DNA from: a virus
Reading direction: 5' to 3' (one strand)
Length of the DNA stretch: 62,910 nucleotides
Virus record (IMG/VR): IMGVR_UViG_3300031787_008401
Span: 1 to 62,910 of that record
The notes beneath the pieces are model-generated. The model did no database searches. It worked only from the letters and a program-made list of their open reading frames with translations, and was not told the origin of the DNA. Of this stretch, positions 20,701 through 28,639 are shown in pieces. Numbering within the stretch: position 1 is the first letter of the stretch; each line of letters begins with the position of its first letter. Made by a program: the position numbers and the translations under genes.

Positions 20701-20948
20701 CCGATAGACCTTATGGTAAATTTGAATGTTTGAATCCTAGTGTTAGTGGCGCAATAGATGAAACTGAATTTAGAGAATATGAATACCGACCTTCTCTAAC
20801 AAGTGACGAATTGACTTACACTTCTGATGCTGGAGTTATTTACGACACATTCAAAACATTTGCAATAAAGATTGTTATGACTTCGCGTGATCCTTCGGTA
20901 ATACCGAGGGTTAAAGATTTAAGAATAATTGCTTTGCCAGCAGGATAA
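14709..20948 (+). CDS. Giant DUF4815 virion structural protein (baseplate/fibre attachment)
   Basis: A 2079-residue protein. Its N-terminus DEDKNFMRVLFRPGYSLQAR, then ELTQLQTILSNQIEKFGNHI, is the DUF4815 signature of large structural proteins in cyanophages and pelagiphages. Other conserved pieces are EGVYYFKGQFVKVSPQFLVL, LDPGKAYVGGYEVQTI, and a middle SFDFRPTR. A later jelly-roll-like segment contains WRVDPLAQTFFVDEQTYPHG with LYLESVNLFFSAKDD, typical of the C-terminal half. One GxGY module occurs near residues 1880-1920. The gene follows gp8 and precedes the fibre genes, so the protein may take the gp9/gp10 role of joining fibres to the baseplate rim. RBS AGAGG at 14699. The role is inferred from position; the family assignment is firm. 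Confidence 0.8.
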   Translation: MTKLFNYDPYNDDFDEDKNFMRVLFRPGYSLQARELTQLQTILSNQIEKFGNHIFKNGSPITGGKISLDDRAYYLILKGQYSGQDIVLENFLDKTIVSYNSSKVIRAKVIAIDNSTIFPILIVKYLSGDFFAEGDELKVYGQNIFAELEDANATGRSYVASIQEGVYYFKGQFVKVSPQFLVLETYYRLGLNTETINKQPSYRIGIEFDELVIDEIDDVSLLDPAQGSFNYQAPGATRFKINTILSKRTLDSADESSFFEVIRIVDGVKTKEIDYPIYNEIDKTLARRTFDESGNYTVDPFVISLEEEYVDTSNNNYVDPNYFTASLDPGKAYVGGYEVQTIAPTKLQVSRGRATASINDYDLPTNYSSYVHVANVYGTLVISNFELLDIHCANHASVSVASTTEYNSSKIGTVRANMIKYNKSSNPDLGTTHQFTVNLFDANTSSITGSVASSGSTNTVIVLPSSFAQLPANSYLGMFFSIKDGAGLNLAPVRIKESSGSSKTITLSSALPFVPSSNAFSIDSDFKFAESLIKRSGSKIFGADITDDSKTNDDNKYAFITEPNRQGLIFDVPFDAIKEDTITNFDFFARKVYSDKTSSGSGIITLAPEGTDTFAFAGTPGTLSDSVILDNIICFIRPDTSGGIPSIAPNTVLSLANNEYTVSAISSTEIRVNFDPTNTGLFGGIRADFIVTTKVNNAENGSTGAIRSKVLYPLSVSKHEKVAYMIDTTTGLTSLNTGTTTAFSGGYVFPELGVTYFDNETGAGDAGTVKKLKTPGVPVSLQVPDVLEIVKIIDSRTITGNITTAMLTDPLYDVTNRYEFDNGQRKTHYDHATIKLKRGFSSPVGSSIYVMYNYLSHGSAPSPQNDGLFTVDSYLNETSDITYATISKFVDKSTGKILSGRASFDFRPTRGIAQNTLSGAVCPDPDEIAEVSFENYLSRVDKVVVKPSKEMAIIEGQSAVKPLIPPHDITDMLLYTLYIPPYTENVKDVRVDFQNNRRFTMRDIGAFENRIKGLEYYVSLNSLEKNANDSKILDANGLERSKYGILVDNFTSTSVQANYGDVGFDNRNKVEDGELKPASLMSTTKLLWSESTSSGSYKVVGTNTQKSLIMNYTSTKFADQPYATKTIPIASALYGNFNGTLKLFPEFTSDHDTSVTAKVTLNSVQGLEDAFNFVDDRLNYVAEQNPTWLSDKDSPFAKVPDSSWFETKTTVENKTVQINRNTNGNLQTTTDQVYVKTGATLSADQIGVSTSKQDLGSYITDTAINPFLKPRGIVFIGSSLRPKTRFYSYFDGTLVDNYTIVPSKVTLTQNTPFKSGEMVLIANTNAELSTHIDNYALDTGIYHLGVCAVSEVGSANVSIVNESSLSLSGKYVYGLDSKETKIISSVLDHRCGNTKSVTSSTITLAADAPSVDITGNTVSLVRIQTTDADVNPATGIGSTYTITAYNTTTKVATVSGTIPSSEVGKTFSYSIGTNVSNKAGQIGGIFYPPQATFLSGERVYRLTESFNNSYDKDAISFADKNFVSSGITTTKTSLVDTVYNIGISNQIVGTVTSPLLQSTTVTSTITSTWRVDPLAQTFFVDEQTYPHGLYLESVNLFFSAKDDENLPVRVQIRPTVNGTPSFDYWYPESVVEKYPSEIIVSNTPSINDSATKNVFTFSSPVFLKPGLYAVVILTDSPDYVVWTAEKGQTTLTNQTVSVNPYVGTLYKSQNAMEYVPYLNEDLMFELNRCVFNTSSATFLLQSEKQDSKIYIDRFRLLEKSITTQSSSPISISYSVITKPVNSSKETIYRNITPSTIYSMGDDTFYSIGNRRKELLDKNDFTVRLEISTSNDAVTPLVSLESLYVNTWENFIDNGEINPEDFNIIVAGAKYSNANVLTVISSTGEGANVEIVVNNSTDGNVVRMNVASSGIGYVDDFYISYPHTSNSSTVTANASIVLNSEFDSSGGPCLARYITKPIILTDGFDAGDLRVFLSANKPVGTEIHVFYKILSSSDIISFSDRPYGKFECLNPSVSGAIDETEFREYEYRPSLTSDELTYTSDAGVIYDTFKTFAIKIVMTSRDPSVIPRVKDLRIIALPAG

Positions 20949-20951
20949 TAT

Positions 20952-21191
20952 ATGAAAGAAAATCTTTTAAAAGTAGAAGGCGATTTATTCGTAAAAGATA
21001 GGAAAAATGGTGCCATTTTGGCTGTAAATAAAAATATACTCATACAAAATGAAGCTAGAAAAAAAATGGGTAAAAAAATGAGCAGTAATGACACTGAGAT
21101 AAATAACTTAAAATCTAAAATAGAAGAATTATCTAACGATATGACCGAAATCAAATCGTTGTTAAAAACTTTGATTCAAAAGAAGGATTAA
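20952..21191 (+). CDS. Small coiled-coil structural accessory protein
   Basis: A 79-residue protein with an N-terminal beta-like part VEGDLFVKDRKNGAILAVNK and a C-terminal heptad helix (INNLKSKIEELSNDMTEIKS, then LLKTLIQKKD). Proteins with the same two-part plan are common in marine T4-like phages next to DUF4815 or fibre genes, where they are unnamed. The N-terminal VKDxxxGAI pattern suggests capture of a partner, and the helix suggests trimerisation. It starts 3 nt after the DUF4815 stop and ends 9 nt before fibre gene 1, so it is probably a linker or chaperone for the fibres. The function is inferred only from context. Confidence 0.6.
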   Translation: MKENLLKVEGDLFVKDRKNGAILAVNKNILIQNEARKKMGKKMSSNDTEINNLKSKIEELSNDMTEIKSLLKTLIQKKD

Positions 21192-21200
21192 TAATTAGAG

Positions 21201-24200
21201 ATGCCTACTTCACTAATACCAATTATTGCCAGAACTAACACTATCGATGAGTGGAGAATTCAAACTAATAAATCTGCTACAGATTTAAATGATCTTGGAT
21301 TCTACACCTACGATAAAGCTCAAGGCACATTACTACTCTCGGGTACCTCCCTATTAAGTATAACAGCTGAAGGAACACCGTTACAAGTAGCTAACAATGT
21401 TTTATTTCAAAGTAGTTTGACTCTTGGTAATACTCTTTTCTTAGGCATTCAATCTTCAGCAACTGGTAATATTATTGCTGGTGGAACAATATCAGTTAGG
21501 GGTCCAGGACAATCTCTAAACGTGGCGAATAGTGTTTACGTGGGTAGAGACCTGCAAATTGTTCAAAATGTTTATACCAGTAATGTTATTGTAAATACTG
21601 ACATAACCATAGCAAATAATTTAACTGTAACAACAGGAAAATTACGATTGAATGGATCTGGAAATGTATCCTATATTAATACAGGTTCTTCTTTTACTAA
21701 AACGCTATATTCCGATCAAGTATATTCAACAAATGTAAGCACTGCAAACCTATATGCTTTATATGCTAAAGTTGATGTTTTAGATGATTTGTCTTTTGCT
21801 AGAATTATTACTTTAGATAATACTACTACAAATTCTCATATATTAAAAACTAATGCCGCTACTTCAAATTTTTTAACAACTAAAAATTTAATAGCCAATG
21901 TAACAGCGAACATTGTAAATTTAGAATCGAATGTTGCTGTAATTAACGTAGCAACAATAATTGATGGTAATGTAGTATCTCTAGTTTCAAACAATTCTAC
22001 AATAAACATTTCTACCGTAAATACTTCTACGATATTGACTGGTAATGTAGTTTCATTAGTTTCAAACAATTCTATTTTAAATAATTCCACTGTAAATACA
22101 TCTACGGTGTTGGTTGGTAATGTAGTAACACTTACTTCAAATAGTTCTACTATAAATGTTGCTAGTATCAATTTAGCTTCGATTAATACTTTAACGACAT
22201 GGAATATAACTTCCACAAATAGAATTACAGGAAATAGTATTGTAACAAATAATATCGTTTCTTCTACAATTAATACATCTATTTTAAATGTCACATCAAA
22301 CTTATGGATGAGTACTGGTTCTTTAACAAGAATTTTTGCACCGAATGATCAGCACGAATCTTTGACTGTTGATGGTAAAACTACTTTAAGAACTGCATTA
22401 ATTACTAGTAATTTAACTGTTGAAGGAACTTGGACAGCTCTAGGTGATATTGAGTATGAAGTTGGTGAAATAATTTTAAATAAGAGAACACCAACAAACG
22501 CTGAAGCGACATTTAGAAATGAAAGACCTATAGGTGATGATGCGTTAATTAGATGGAATGAAGCTGATGATAGATGGACTATTTCGAGAGGAAATACATA
22601 TTCTTCCCTCTATGGAATTTTGGATGATAGTTTCTTAAGTTCATCAATAAACAGCACAAGTACTTCAAATGTTGCAACTTCTTTAGCTGTGAATACAGCC
22701 CATTTTGTTGCACAGACTTCGGGTATGTACGCTAACTCAGCATTTGCCGCACAGAATACAACAGGTAGTTATGCTAACTCAGCTTATGCTCAAGCAAATT
22801 TAGCATTTACCGCGGGAGGTGTTATAGCTGGAAGTTATGCCAATTCGGCTTATCATACAGCTAATAGTGGATCATCATATGCGAATTCAGCTTTCACCCA
22901 TGCAAATTCATCATTCATTCAAGCCAACACACCATCGCATGTAGCAAATTCTGCAGCACTTTATGCAAATGGTGCGTTCTTAAGGGCAAATACACCAACA
23001 CATGTTGCAAACTCCGCGTCACTTTATGCCAATGCGGCTTTCTCTAAAGCCAATACAGTTGCTACTGATTTAAATGACGTTGCTATTTCTACGGCTACAG
23101 CTGTACATACTTCAAGTTCTGCATCATTATATGCTAATGGAGCTTTCGCTAAAGCTAATAATTCTTCAGACGCTGTAGCTTTAGATAAAGCTACTTCTGG
23201 ATCTGCATATGCTAACTCTGCATTTGCAGCAGCTAATAATGCTGTGCAGAAAGTTGCTCCTACACAGACGATTACTGGTGATCTTACTATAACCCGTAGA
23301 TTAAATACTGCAAATCTTCAATTTGACGGAGATAGTGCTAGATATTTTGGTTCCAATTTTGTATTTAATTCGGATTTAAATCCAAATACATCTCCAGGTG
23401 AAAATGCTGCTATACAAGTTTATCGAGGAACTAATGCCTCTCCTGCTACATTCCAATGGAATGAAACATTAGATAAGTGGCAATTTGAAGATGGTGTAAA
23501 TGGTTTACATAATTTGGAAGAATTTGCCAATAAAGCAAATAATATTACTGGTGGTGCAACTAATAAAATTCCATATCAAACAAACACTAGTGCAACACAA
23601 TTCATTGATGCTCCTGCTGTTGCTAATCGTTTCTTAAAGTGGACAGGAACCGAGTTTACTTGGGCGGATGTTCCTGCTGCTGATTTAAATAATTTAAATG
23701 CTACCAATTTAACTTCTGGTACTGTGCCGAGTGGTAGACTAACCGGTACTTATAGTATAAACATCAATGGAACAGCATCATCAGCATGTACTGCAACTAC
23801 TGCTAGTTCGGCAACTAGTGCTACAAATGCTACAAATGTTATTGATGGTGGAACTGTTCACACAAACACTATAAGATGTGATGATTTTGCAAATTTCTAT
23901 TCGAACGTATTTTTTAGAAGTGGTGGAACAACAACGTCTAGAACTGACCCAAGTAATTTAGCTGCTTTAAAAGTTACTGGTGATGTTGCTGTTTCTAATG
24001 AAGTTTGGGCACTTCAGTTTCAAGGTGTCGCAGTGCGAGCCCTTTACGCTGACTTGGCTGAAAAATATTTGTCCGATAAAAAATATCCTACAGGTACCAT
24101 AATGATGGTTGGTGGCAAAAAAGAAGTTACTGCAGCAAAAGACACCAAAAAACACGCTATCATCGGAATCGTATCGGAGAAACCAGCATACGTAATGAAT

Positions 24201-24413
24201 AATGACTTGAAAAATGGTTTAATAGTTGGACTTAAAGGTCGATTACCTGTTAGAATAATTGGTACTTGTGAAAAGGGTGATTTAATTACTGTATCTGAAA
24301 AGTCTGGTGTAGGTATTTCTATAAAAGAAAATGTAATTTTACCATTTAGAATTATTGCTTTAGAAAATAAAGAAACTGAAGAAGAAGGTTTAATAGAAGT
24401 AGTTATTATGTAA
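21201..24413 (+). CDS. Tail fibre protein 1 with SYANSAF repeats and LYADLAEKY C-terminal domain
   Basis: A 1070-residue fibre. Order of parts: an N-terminal domain (1-190) starting SLIPIIARTNTIDEWRIQTN, probably the baseplate attachment end; a beta-helix-like region at about 235-370 with repeated NSTINxSTVNTSTI units; a module with IRWNEADDRWTISRG near 450; 10-12-residue repeats of SYANSAF/HANSSFIQANTPSHVA type at 505-690; a second module with FQWNETLDKWQFEDG near 755; and a C-terminal domain from about 945 starting LYADLAEKYLSDKKYPTGT. That last domain is shared by many cyanophage fibre proteins and contains HAIIGIVSEKPAYVMN and VGLKGRLPVRIIGTCEKGD. The repeats probably form a trimeric stalk. 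An exact 35-nt stretch at 23001-23035 also occurs in fibre gene 2. Confidence 0.8.
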   Translation: MPTSLIPIIARTNTIDEWRIQTNKSATDLNDLGFYTYDKAQGTLLLSGTSLLSITAEGTPLQVANNVLFQSSLTLGNTLFLGIQSSATGNIIAGGTISVRGPGQSLNVANSVYVGRDLQIVQNVYTSNVIVNTDITIANNLTVTTGKLRLNGSGNVSYINTGSSFTKTLYSDQVYSTNVSTANLYALYAKVDVLDDLSFARIITLDNTTTNSHILKTNAATSNFLTTKNLIANVTANIVNLESNVAVINVATIIDGNVVSLVSNNSTINISTVNTSTILTGNVVSLVSNNSILNNSTVNTSTVLVGNVVTLTSNSSTINVASINLASINTLTTWNITSTNRITGNSIVTNNIVSSTINTSILNVTSNLWMSTGSLTRIFAPNDQHESLTVDGKTTLRTALITSNLTVEGTWTALGDIEYEVGEIILNKRTPTNAEATFRNERPIGDDALIRWNEADDRWTISRGNTYSSLYGILDDSFLSSSINSTSTSNVATSLAVNTAHFVAQTSGMYANSAFAAQNTTGSYANSAYAQANLAFTAGGVIAGSYANSAYHTANSGSSYANSAFTHANSSFIQANTPSHVANSAALYANGAFLRANTPTHVANSASLYANAAFSKANTVATDLNDVAISTATAVHTSSSASLYANGAFAKANNSSDAVALDKATSGSAYANSAFAAANNAVQKVAPTQTITGDLTITRRLNTANLQFDGDSARYFGSNFVFNSDLNPNTSPGENAAIQVYRGTNASPATFQWNETLDKWQFEDGVNGLHNLEEFANKANNITGGATNKIPYQTNTSATQFIDAPAVANRFLKWTGTEFTWADVPAADLNNLNATNLTSGTVPSGRLTGTYSININGTASSACTATTASSATSATNATNVIDGGTVHTNTIRCDDFANFYSNVFFRSGGTTTSRTDPSNLAALKVTGDVAVSNEVWALQFQGVAVRALYADLAEKYLSDKKYPTGTIMMVGGKKEVTAAKDTKKHAIIGIVSEKPAYVMNNDLKNGLIVGLKGRLPVRIIGTCEKGDLITVSEKSGVGISIKENVILPFRIIALENKETEEEGLIEVVIM

Positions 24414-24416
24414 ATT

Positions 24417-25151
24417 ATGATTGGAATTATTGGTTATGGAATGGTTGGACAAGCCGTTGAATACGGCTTTTCCAAAACCCAAGTTTTCGTTTGTGATCCG
24501 AAATATAATCACGTAACGGTCAAAGGCCTCTGTTTATTAAATCCAGAGGCAATATTCGTTTGTGTCCCCACACCAACAGACGATACTAATTATTCATTGG
24601 TTACTTCAGTATTGAATGAAATTTTCGAGATGAACTATCAGGGAATAGTTATAGTAAAGTCCACAATTTTGCCGCAATATCTTGAAAAATATGATATTGT
24701 GTATAACCCAGAATTTCTATCAAGATCAACCTCGAAAGAAGATTTTGTAAATCCACACTTATTAATACTTTCTGGTAAAAAATCTCAACAGGCTTTGGAA
24801 CTTTATAAAAAACATTCTACCGTAGATACTGAAAATATTTTTGTAACAGATATTAATACAGCATCATTTATAAAATACACCATGAATTCCTTTTATGCAA
24901 CTAAGGTAACTTTTATGAACTCTATGTATGAGGTTGCTAAAAAAATGGGTGTCGATTATAATGAAGCTATAACTGTTCTCTCTAAACATCCATGGATGGG
25001 ATCCAATCATTTCAAAGTACCTGGTCCTGATGGTAAAAAAGGATTTGGTGGGCCTTGTTTACCAAAAGACACAGAGTGTTTAGTTAAAAATTATGATGTT
25101 GAAATACTTAAAAAAGTTTTGGAATTAAATCAAAAGTTTAGAAATGAATAA
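24417..25151 (+). CDS. Short UDP-glucose/GDP-mannose dehydrogenase
   Basis: A 244-residue protein of the UDP-sugar dehydrogenase family, which oxidises the C6 alcohol of a nucleotide sugar to a uronic acid with two NAD+. Visible marks are the Rossmann motif GIIGYGMVGQA at the N-terminus, VFVCDPKYNHV, VCVPTPTDD, VKSTILPQY, YNPEFLSRST, and the catalytic cysteine in GFGGPCLPKDT near residue 223. Normal enzymes have about 400-450 residues with a C-terminal nucleotide-sugar domain. This one ends just after the catalytic segment. Similar short versions occur in marine phages, so this may be a working minimal form. It follows fibre gene 1 by 3 nt and leads into the cassette. Confidence 0.85.
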   Translation: MIGIIGYGMVGQAVEYGFSKTQVFVCDPKYNHVTVKGLCLLNPEAIFVCVPTPTDDTNYSLVTSVLNEIFEMNYQGIVIVKSTILPQYLEKYDIVYNPEFLSRSTSKEDFVNPHLLILSGKKSQQALELYKKHSTVDTENIFVTDINTASFIKYTMNSFYATKVTFMNSMYEVAKKMGVDYNEAITVLSKHPWMGSNHFKVPGPDGKKGFGGPCLPKDTECLVKNYDVEILKKVLELNQKFRNE

Positions 25152-25198
25152 GTTTGTTGAACAGTTTTGTCAAACACTATATATTAGTACGTCTTTGG

Positions 25199-25206
25199 TT
25201 TAAATA
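25199..25206 (+). promoter_or_regulatory. Possible late promoter at the start of the radical SAM gene block
   Basis: TTTAAATA stands in the 68-nt gap after the dehydrogenase gene, the only sizeable gap in this stretch, immediately before the strong ribosome binding site AAGGAG at 25209-25214. It resembles the CTAAATA/TATAAATA late elements. The expected start of transcription would fall in or next to the ribosome binding site, which weakens the case. Confidence 0.3.
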
Positions 25207-25219
25207 AAAAGGAGAAAAA

Positions 25220-26326
25220 ATGGTAGTAGATATAAACGTAACAAGTATCTGCAATTTAGCTTGCACATATTGTTCCGAAGGTTTTGAATGTGGACTATCT
25301 ACCGAGTTTGAAGAAAATACTTCTTTGACATTAGATAATGTTGAAGAATTTATGGCTAAAATTTCTGATCCCAAAAAAGATGTTTATTTCTGGGGTGGTG
25401 AACCATTTGTTAATTGGGATTTTTGTAAAGGTGTCATAGAAAAATTTAAACATGATCCTGGTTTTTCTTTTTTCTTTTATACAAATGGAACGTATTTAAA
25501 GAGATATTTAAAAGATTTGGTTAGAATTCACAATGAGATTCCCGGTAGATTAAAGTTGCAGGTTTCATATGATGGAAAGCCTGTAAACGACATCGCCAGA
25601 GTGACTAAATCTGGTACTCCATCGTCAGCAATGGTCAAAGCAAACTATATTGCAGCTAAAGAAGCTGGATTGAATGTTTCACTGAAATCTGTACTAACGT
25701 CTGAAAATTTCCACTTAATCTATGAAGCCTTTTTGGATGTCATAGAAATGGATAAAAATTATTTTCCAACACCAGATTTATACAGCCAATTGACAGAAGA
25801 AGAATTTATGCCTAAATTGGAAGTATTAAAGGATGGATTGAAGAAAATTGCTAAACATATTTACGAAAATAAATTACCTCCTGAGAAGTTTGGATGGTTC
25901 CAACAATCTAGAGCTCTATGTGCAGCAGGTATAAATTACGTAAGTGTTGATTTAAACGGCGATTTGAGTCCTTGCCATGGATGCATGTACAAAGAATCGC
26001 ATTCACATAAATTAGGAAATATTTTTAAAGTTGCAGATTTGGATCAGTTGATTGAAGAAAAATCTCAAATGTATAAGGATGCGTTGAAGAATCAACCTTT
26101 AGATTGTATGAACTGTGACAGTCAATTCTGTATGAAATGTAATGCGGCAACTTATGAAAAATCAGAAAAAGAAACATATCTAGAAAAATGGAGTGATCAT
26201 ACAGCAAATTGGCAAGTCTGTAAAGTATTTAAGACAAACGAGATAGTACATCACGCATTAAGAACTGCACTAAAGAGTTATAAAAAGCCTGTAATTAAAA
26301 TTCAGGCTGAACAGTGTACAGTATAA
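25220..26326 (+). CDS. Radical SAM/SPASM peptide-modifying enzyme 1
   Basis: A 368-residue radical SAM enzyme. The cluster-binding motif is C11-x3-C15-x2-C18 in SICNLACTYCSEGFECG, and the SAM-contacting GGE motif is FWGGEPFVNW near residue 57. A C-terminal SPASM domain starts near residue 234 with CAAGINYVSVDLNGDLSPCH and continues with LDCMNCDSQFCMKCNAATYE and a last Cys in WQVCK, enough cysteines for two auxiliary 4Fe-4S clusters. Such SPASM proteins mature anaerobic sulfatases or make Cys-linked or other crosslinks in ribosomal peptides. It has a strong RBS (AAGGAG). A second SPASM enzyme follows after 9 nt. The target is not shown; the CTCNCNY protein downstream is the best candidate. Confidence 0.85.
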   Translation: MVVDINVTSICNLACTYCSEGFECGLSTEFEENTSLTLDNVEEFMAKISDPKKDVYFWGGEPFVNWDFCKGVIEKFKHDPGFSFFFYTNGTYLKRYLKDLVRIHNEIPGRLKLQVSYDGKPVNDIARVTKSGTPSSAMVKANYIAAKEAGLNVSLKSVLTSENFHLIYEAFLDVIEMDKNYFPTPDLYSQLTEEEFMPKLEVLKDGLKKIAKHIYENKLPPEKFGWFQQSRALCAAGINYVSVDLNGDLSPCHGCMYKESHSHKLGNIFKVADLDQLIEEKSQMYKDALKNQPLDCMNCDSQFCMKCNAATYEKSEKETYLEKWSDHTANWQVCKVFKTNEIVHHALRTALKSYKKPVIKIQAEQCTV

Positions 26327-26335
26327 GGATAATAA

Positions 26336-27460
26336 ATGTTTACATTAGAAGTAAGTGTTACTGAAAAGTGTAATCTAGGTTGTCCGTATTGTTATGTGGC
26401 AAACAGACCAACTTGGATGACGAAAGAAGTTTTTGATCAGGGTATGAAAGACCTGCCAAAATTAATGCAAAGGTCCGGTGATAAAGATTATCATGTAAGT
26501 TTTTTTGGTGGTGAACCTTTATTAAATTGGGACCTAATAACTCACGCTGTTCCTTATTTAAGATCGGATGATAAATGTAAAGGTATTAATATCATCACAA
26601 ATTTAACGATGATTGATCAAGATAAAGCTAATTATTTGAGAAATAATGGTGTTGGCGTTTCTTGGTCTTTTGATGGTATGAGTTCTAATGAGAGTAGACC
26701 TTTACTTCCACTTTTGGAAAATACTAATCCAGAAACAGGCGAATTGTTTGATGGTATACTTTCGATGTATGAATATAAGAAAGATATCATAAAGAATTTG
26801 ACAAACGGATGTAAGGTCATGATATGGCCAGGAAATACAAAAGACATGAAAGAGAATTTTGAATTTCTCTTAGATTGGGGTATAGATCATCCCGATTTTA
26901 GTATTGTTCGTGATGATGTTTGGACAGAAGATGATATAATACAGTTTAGATATGAATGTGAAAGACTTGCAGATTTTTGGATAGAAAAGATAAAATCTGG
27001 TAAACCATGTTCAGTAGGATTTTTAAAACTAGCTATTTTAGATATTCTCTATGGTTTAGTGAAAGGTAAAAGACCTTTTGGTTGTTTTGCTGGAACTAAT
27101 GGTGGAGTATTGATGAGTTCTGGGGAATTCTACCCTTGCGCTAGGTTTGCATCCAAAAAAATTATGAAAATGGATGAACAGTATAATTTTAGGTACTATC
27201 AAGACATTTTTAATCCAAAAAATTATGATAAATGTGAACCGTGTGATTTGAAACAGGTGTGTAATGCCGGTTGTACATATTCTCAAATTATGAATGATAA
27301 TAAACCATTAGATAGTATTTGTGAATTGTTCCACATATATTATGAACAAGCAATGCGAGTGGTAGATGAGTGTAAAGACGAAAGAGTTTTCCAAGATTTG
27401 GTTTTAAATTATATCGAAAATGTTGGTGTTGAAAATGAAGGTGTGGAGTGTAGGAACTAA
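26336..27460 (+). CDS. Radical SAM/SPASM peptide-modifying enzyme 2
   Basis: A 374-residue radical SAM protein with C12-x3-C16-x2-C19 (EKCNLGCPYCYV) and a GGE motif in VSFFGGEPLLNWDLI near residue 60. Its SPASM domain begins near residue 250, CFAGTNGGVLMSSGEFYPCA, and continues near 300 with CEPCDLKQVCNAGCTYSQ, then CELFH. This is a textbook SPASM cysteine spacing. The region between the barrel and SPASM is helical. It lies 9 nt after SPASM enzyme 1 and 1 nt before the next radical SAM gene start. Paired SPASM enzymes acting on one repeat-containing substrate are known from other peptide systems such as His-Xaa-Ser; applying this model here is inference. Confidence 0.85.
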   Translation: MFTLEVSVTEKCNLGCPYCYVANRPTWMTKEVFDQGMKDLPKLMQRSGDKDYHVSFFGGEPLLNWDLITHAVPYLRSDDKCKGINIITNLTMIDQDKANYLRNNGVGVSWSFDGMSSNESRPLLPLLENTNPETGELFDGILSMYEYKKDIIKNLTNGCKVMIWPGNTKDMKENFEFLLDWGIDHPDFSIVRDDVWTEDDIIQFRYECERLADFWIEKIKSGKPCSVGFLKLAILDILYGLVKGKRPFGCFAGTNGGVLMSSGEFYPCARFASKKIMKMDEQYNFRYYQDIFNPKNYDKCEPCDLKQVCNAGCTYSQIMNDNKPLDSICELFHIYYEQAMRVVDECKDERVFQDLVLNYIENVGVENEGVECRN

Positions 27461-27461
27461 C

Positions 27462-28310
27462 ATGAAAATTGTTTCTTGCACCAGTCAAGATAAAATTCTT
27501 AGAATTAACTGGCATATATTAAATTGGTGTAATTTAAAATGTTCCTACTGTAATGTAAAGGAACATTTGAGTTATGATTATAATGATAATACTCAAATTT
27601 CAAATAATTATAAATTGATTATAAGTAGATTAAAAACTATTTCTAAACCTTTTGAGATTTGTTTGACTGGTGGGGAACCAACATTACATCCCAATATCGA
27701 AGATATATTAAGTGGATTAAATGAAATTGAAAATTTAACTAAAATTTATTTTTTTACTAACTTAACTAGATCAGAAAATTTTTATAAAAATATAAAAAGT
27801 TTTTCGAAAGTTACATATTACGCATCCTTTCACCCCGAATATCACAAAGAAGATTTTTTAGATAAGTGTAAAAATCTAAACTGTGAGGTTCATATAAGTA
27901 TGATGCCTGAATATAAAAATTACATTTTAAAAATTATTGATAAGTGTAAGTTGGAGGATATAAAATTTACATTAAATTTTTTAAGAGACACAAAATATTA
28001 TTCAAGTAATTTAGAAGAAGATTTTTTCGTAGAAGCTTCTACTGCTGAATCTATGATTGATATGGATGTTTTATATGATAATGGCTTTCGAGAAAATACT
28101 ACAAATTTAAGATTATTATACGATAAAAAAAATAATTTCAAAGGCTATAAATGTTTACCGGAATCTTTTCAAATAGAATTAAATAATGTAGTTAAAAATG
28201 TTTGCACTAACGAAATTATGCCATTATCTTTAAAAGATATTACGAAAAAGGTTATTTGTCCAAAAGAAGTTTGTGAAGGTGGACTTATGATGTATCCTAA
28301 GGAAATTTAA
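27462..28310 (+). CDS. Radical SAM protein 3, short (twitch-type C-terminus)
   Basis: A 282-residue protein from ATG 27462, which directly follows the stop of SPASM enzyme 2. An in-frame ATG at 27420 would force a 41-nt overlap and is less likely. The motif C23-x3-C27-x2-C30 is in NWCNLKCSYCNV, and the GGE-like motif is CLTGGEPTLHPN near residue 68. The C-terminus has a short cysteine set: YKCLPES, NVCTNE and ICPKEVCEG, the spacing of a half-SPASM (twitch) domain holding one auxiliary cluster. It shares this ending with three other cassette proteins (34901, 35796, 37368). No clear relative of known function is recognised. Confidence 0.8.
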   Translation: MKIVSCTSQDKILRINWHILNWCNLKCSYCNVKEHLSYDYNDNTQISNNYKLIISRLKTISKPFEICLTGGEPTLHPNIEDILSGLNEIENLTKIYFFTNLTRSENFYKNIKSFSKVTYYASFHPEYHKEDFLDKCKNLNCEVHISMMPEYKNYILKIIDKCKLEDIKFTLNFLRDTKYYSSNLEEDFFVEASTAESMIDMDVLYDNGFRENTTNLRLLYDKKNNFKGYKCLPESFQIELNNVVKNVCTNEIMPLSLKDITKKVICPKEVCEGGLMMYPKEI

Positions 28311-28639
28311 TGAAGAAAAATTTTAAAAGTATTGTATCTATACCTATTAAAGTTGAGATGCAACCAGTTGAACATCAAAGCAATAAAGTTTTGACTGTTG
28401 ATGATTTGTCGAAACAAATAGAAGAAGCTAAAAAGGGAAAAGCCAAAGTCGATAGTAAGTATGTAGGATTTGAACTGACTGAGAGAGGACATTTATTCGA
28501 ATATAAATTTGATTATGTTAAATTTTTGGACAATATGTCATTCATAATCAAAACGGCAAAACAGCGTAAAGAAATGAATCCTAATAATGTCTATACAATG
28601 GATAAAACTAAAAGTGCTAGACGAAAAAAAGAAATATGA
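28310..28639 (+). CDS. Small basic protein of unknown function
   Basis: A 109-residue lysine-rich protein with no recognised motif. Its start overlaps the stop of radical SAM protein 3 (TAATG), and its stop overlaps the start of radical SAM protein 4 (ATGA), so it is clearly part of the same translational chain. The middle (SKQIEEAKKGKAKVDSKYVG) is predicted to be helical, and the C-terminus KTKSARRKKEI is strongly basic. It has no cysteine, so it is not an iron-sulfur protein. It may be an adaptor or a peptide-recognition element for the neighbouring radical SAM enzymes, but there is no direct support for this. Confidence 0.6.
   Translation: MKKNFKSIVSIPIKVEMQPVEHQSNKVLTVDDLSKQIEEAKKGKAKVDSKYVGFELTERGHLFEYKFDYVKFLDNMSFIIKTAKQRKEMNPNNVYTMDKTKSARRKKEI

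Noticed and set aside
20891-20908. Hairpin CCTTCGGTAATACCGAGG as a terminator
   Set aside because: It lies within the DUF4815 coding region and has no following T run.
21836-22294. 152-residue minus-strand frame inside fibre gene 1
   Set aside because: It mirrors the low-complexity repeat coding on the plus strand, has V/E/T-rich composition and no ribosome binding site. It is a shadow frame.
25153-25176. Hairpin GTTTG...CAAAC after the dehydrogenase gene as a terminator
   Set aside because: The stem is only 5 bp with a 14-nt loop and no T run follows.
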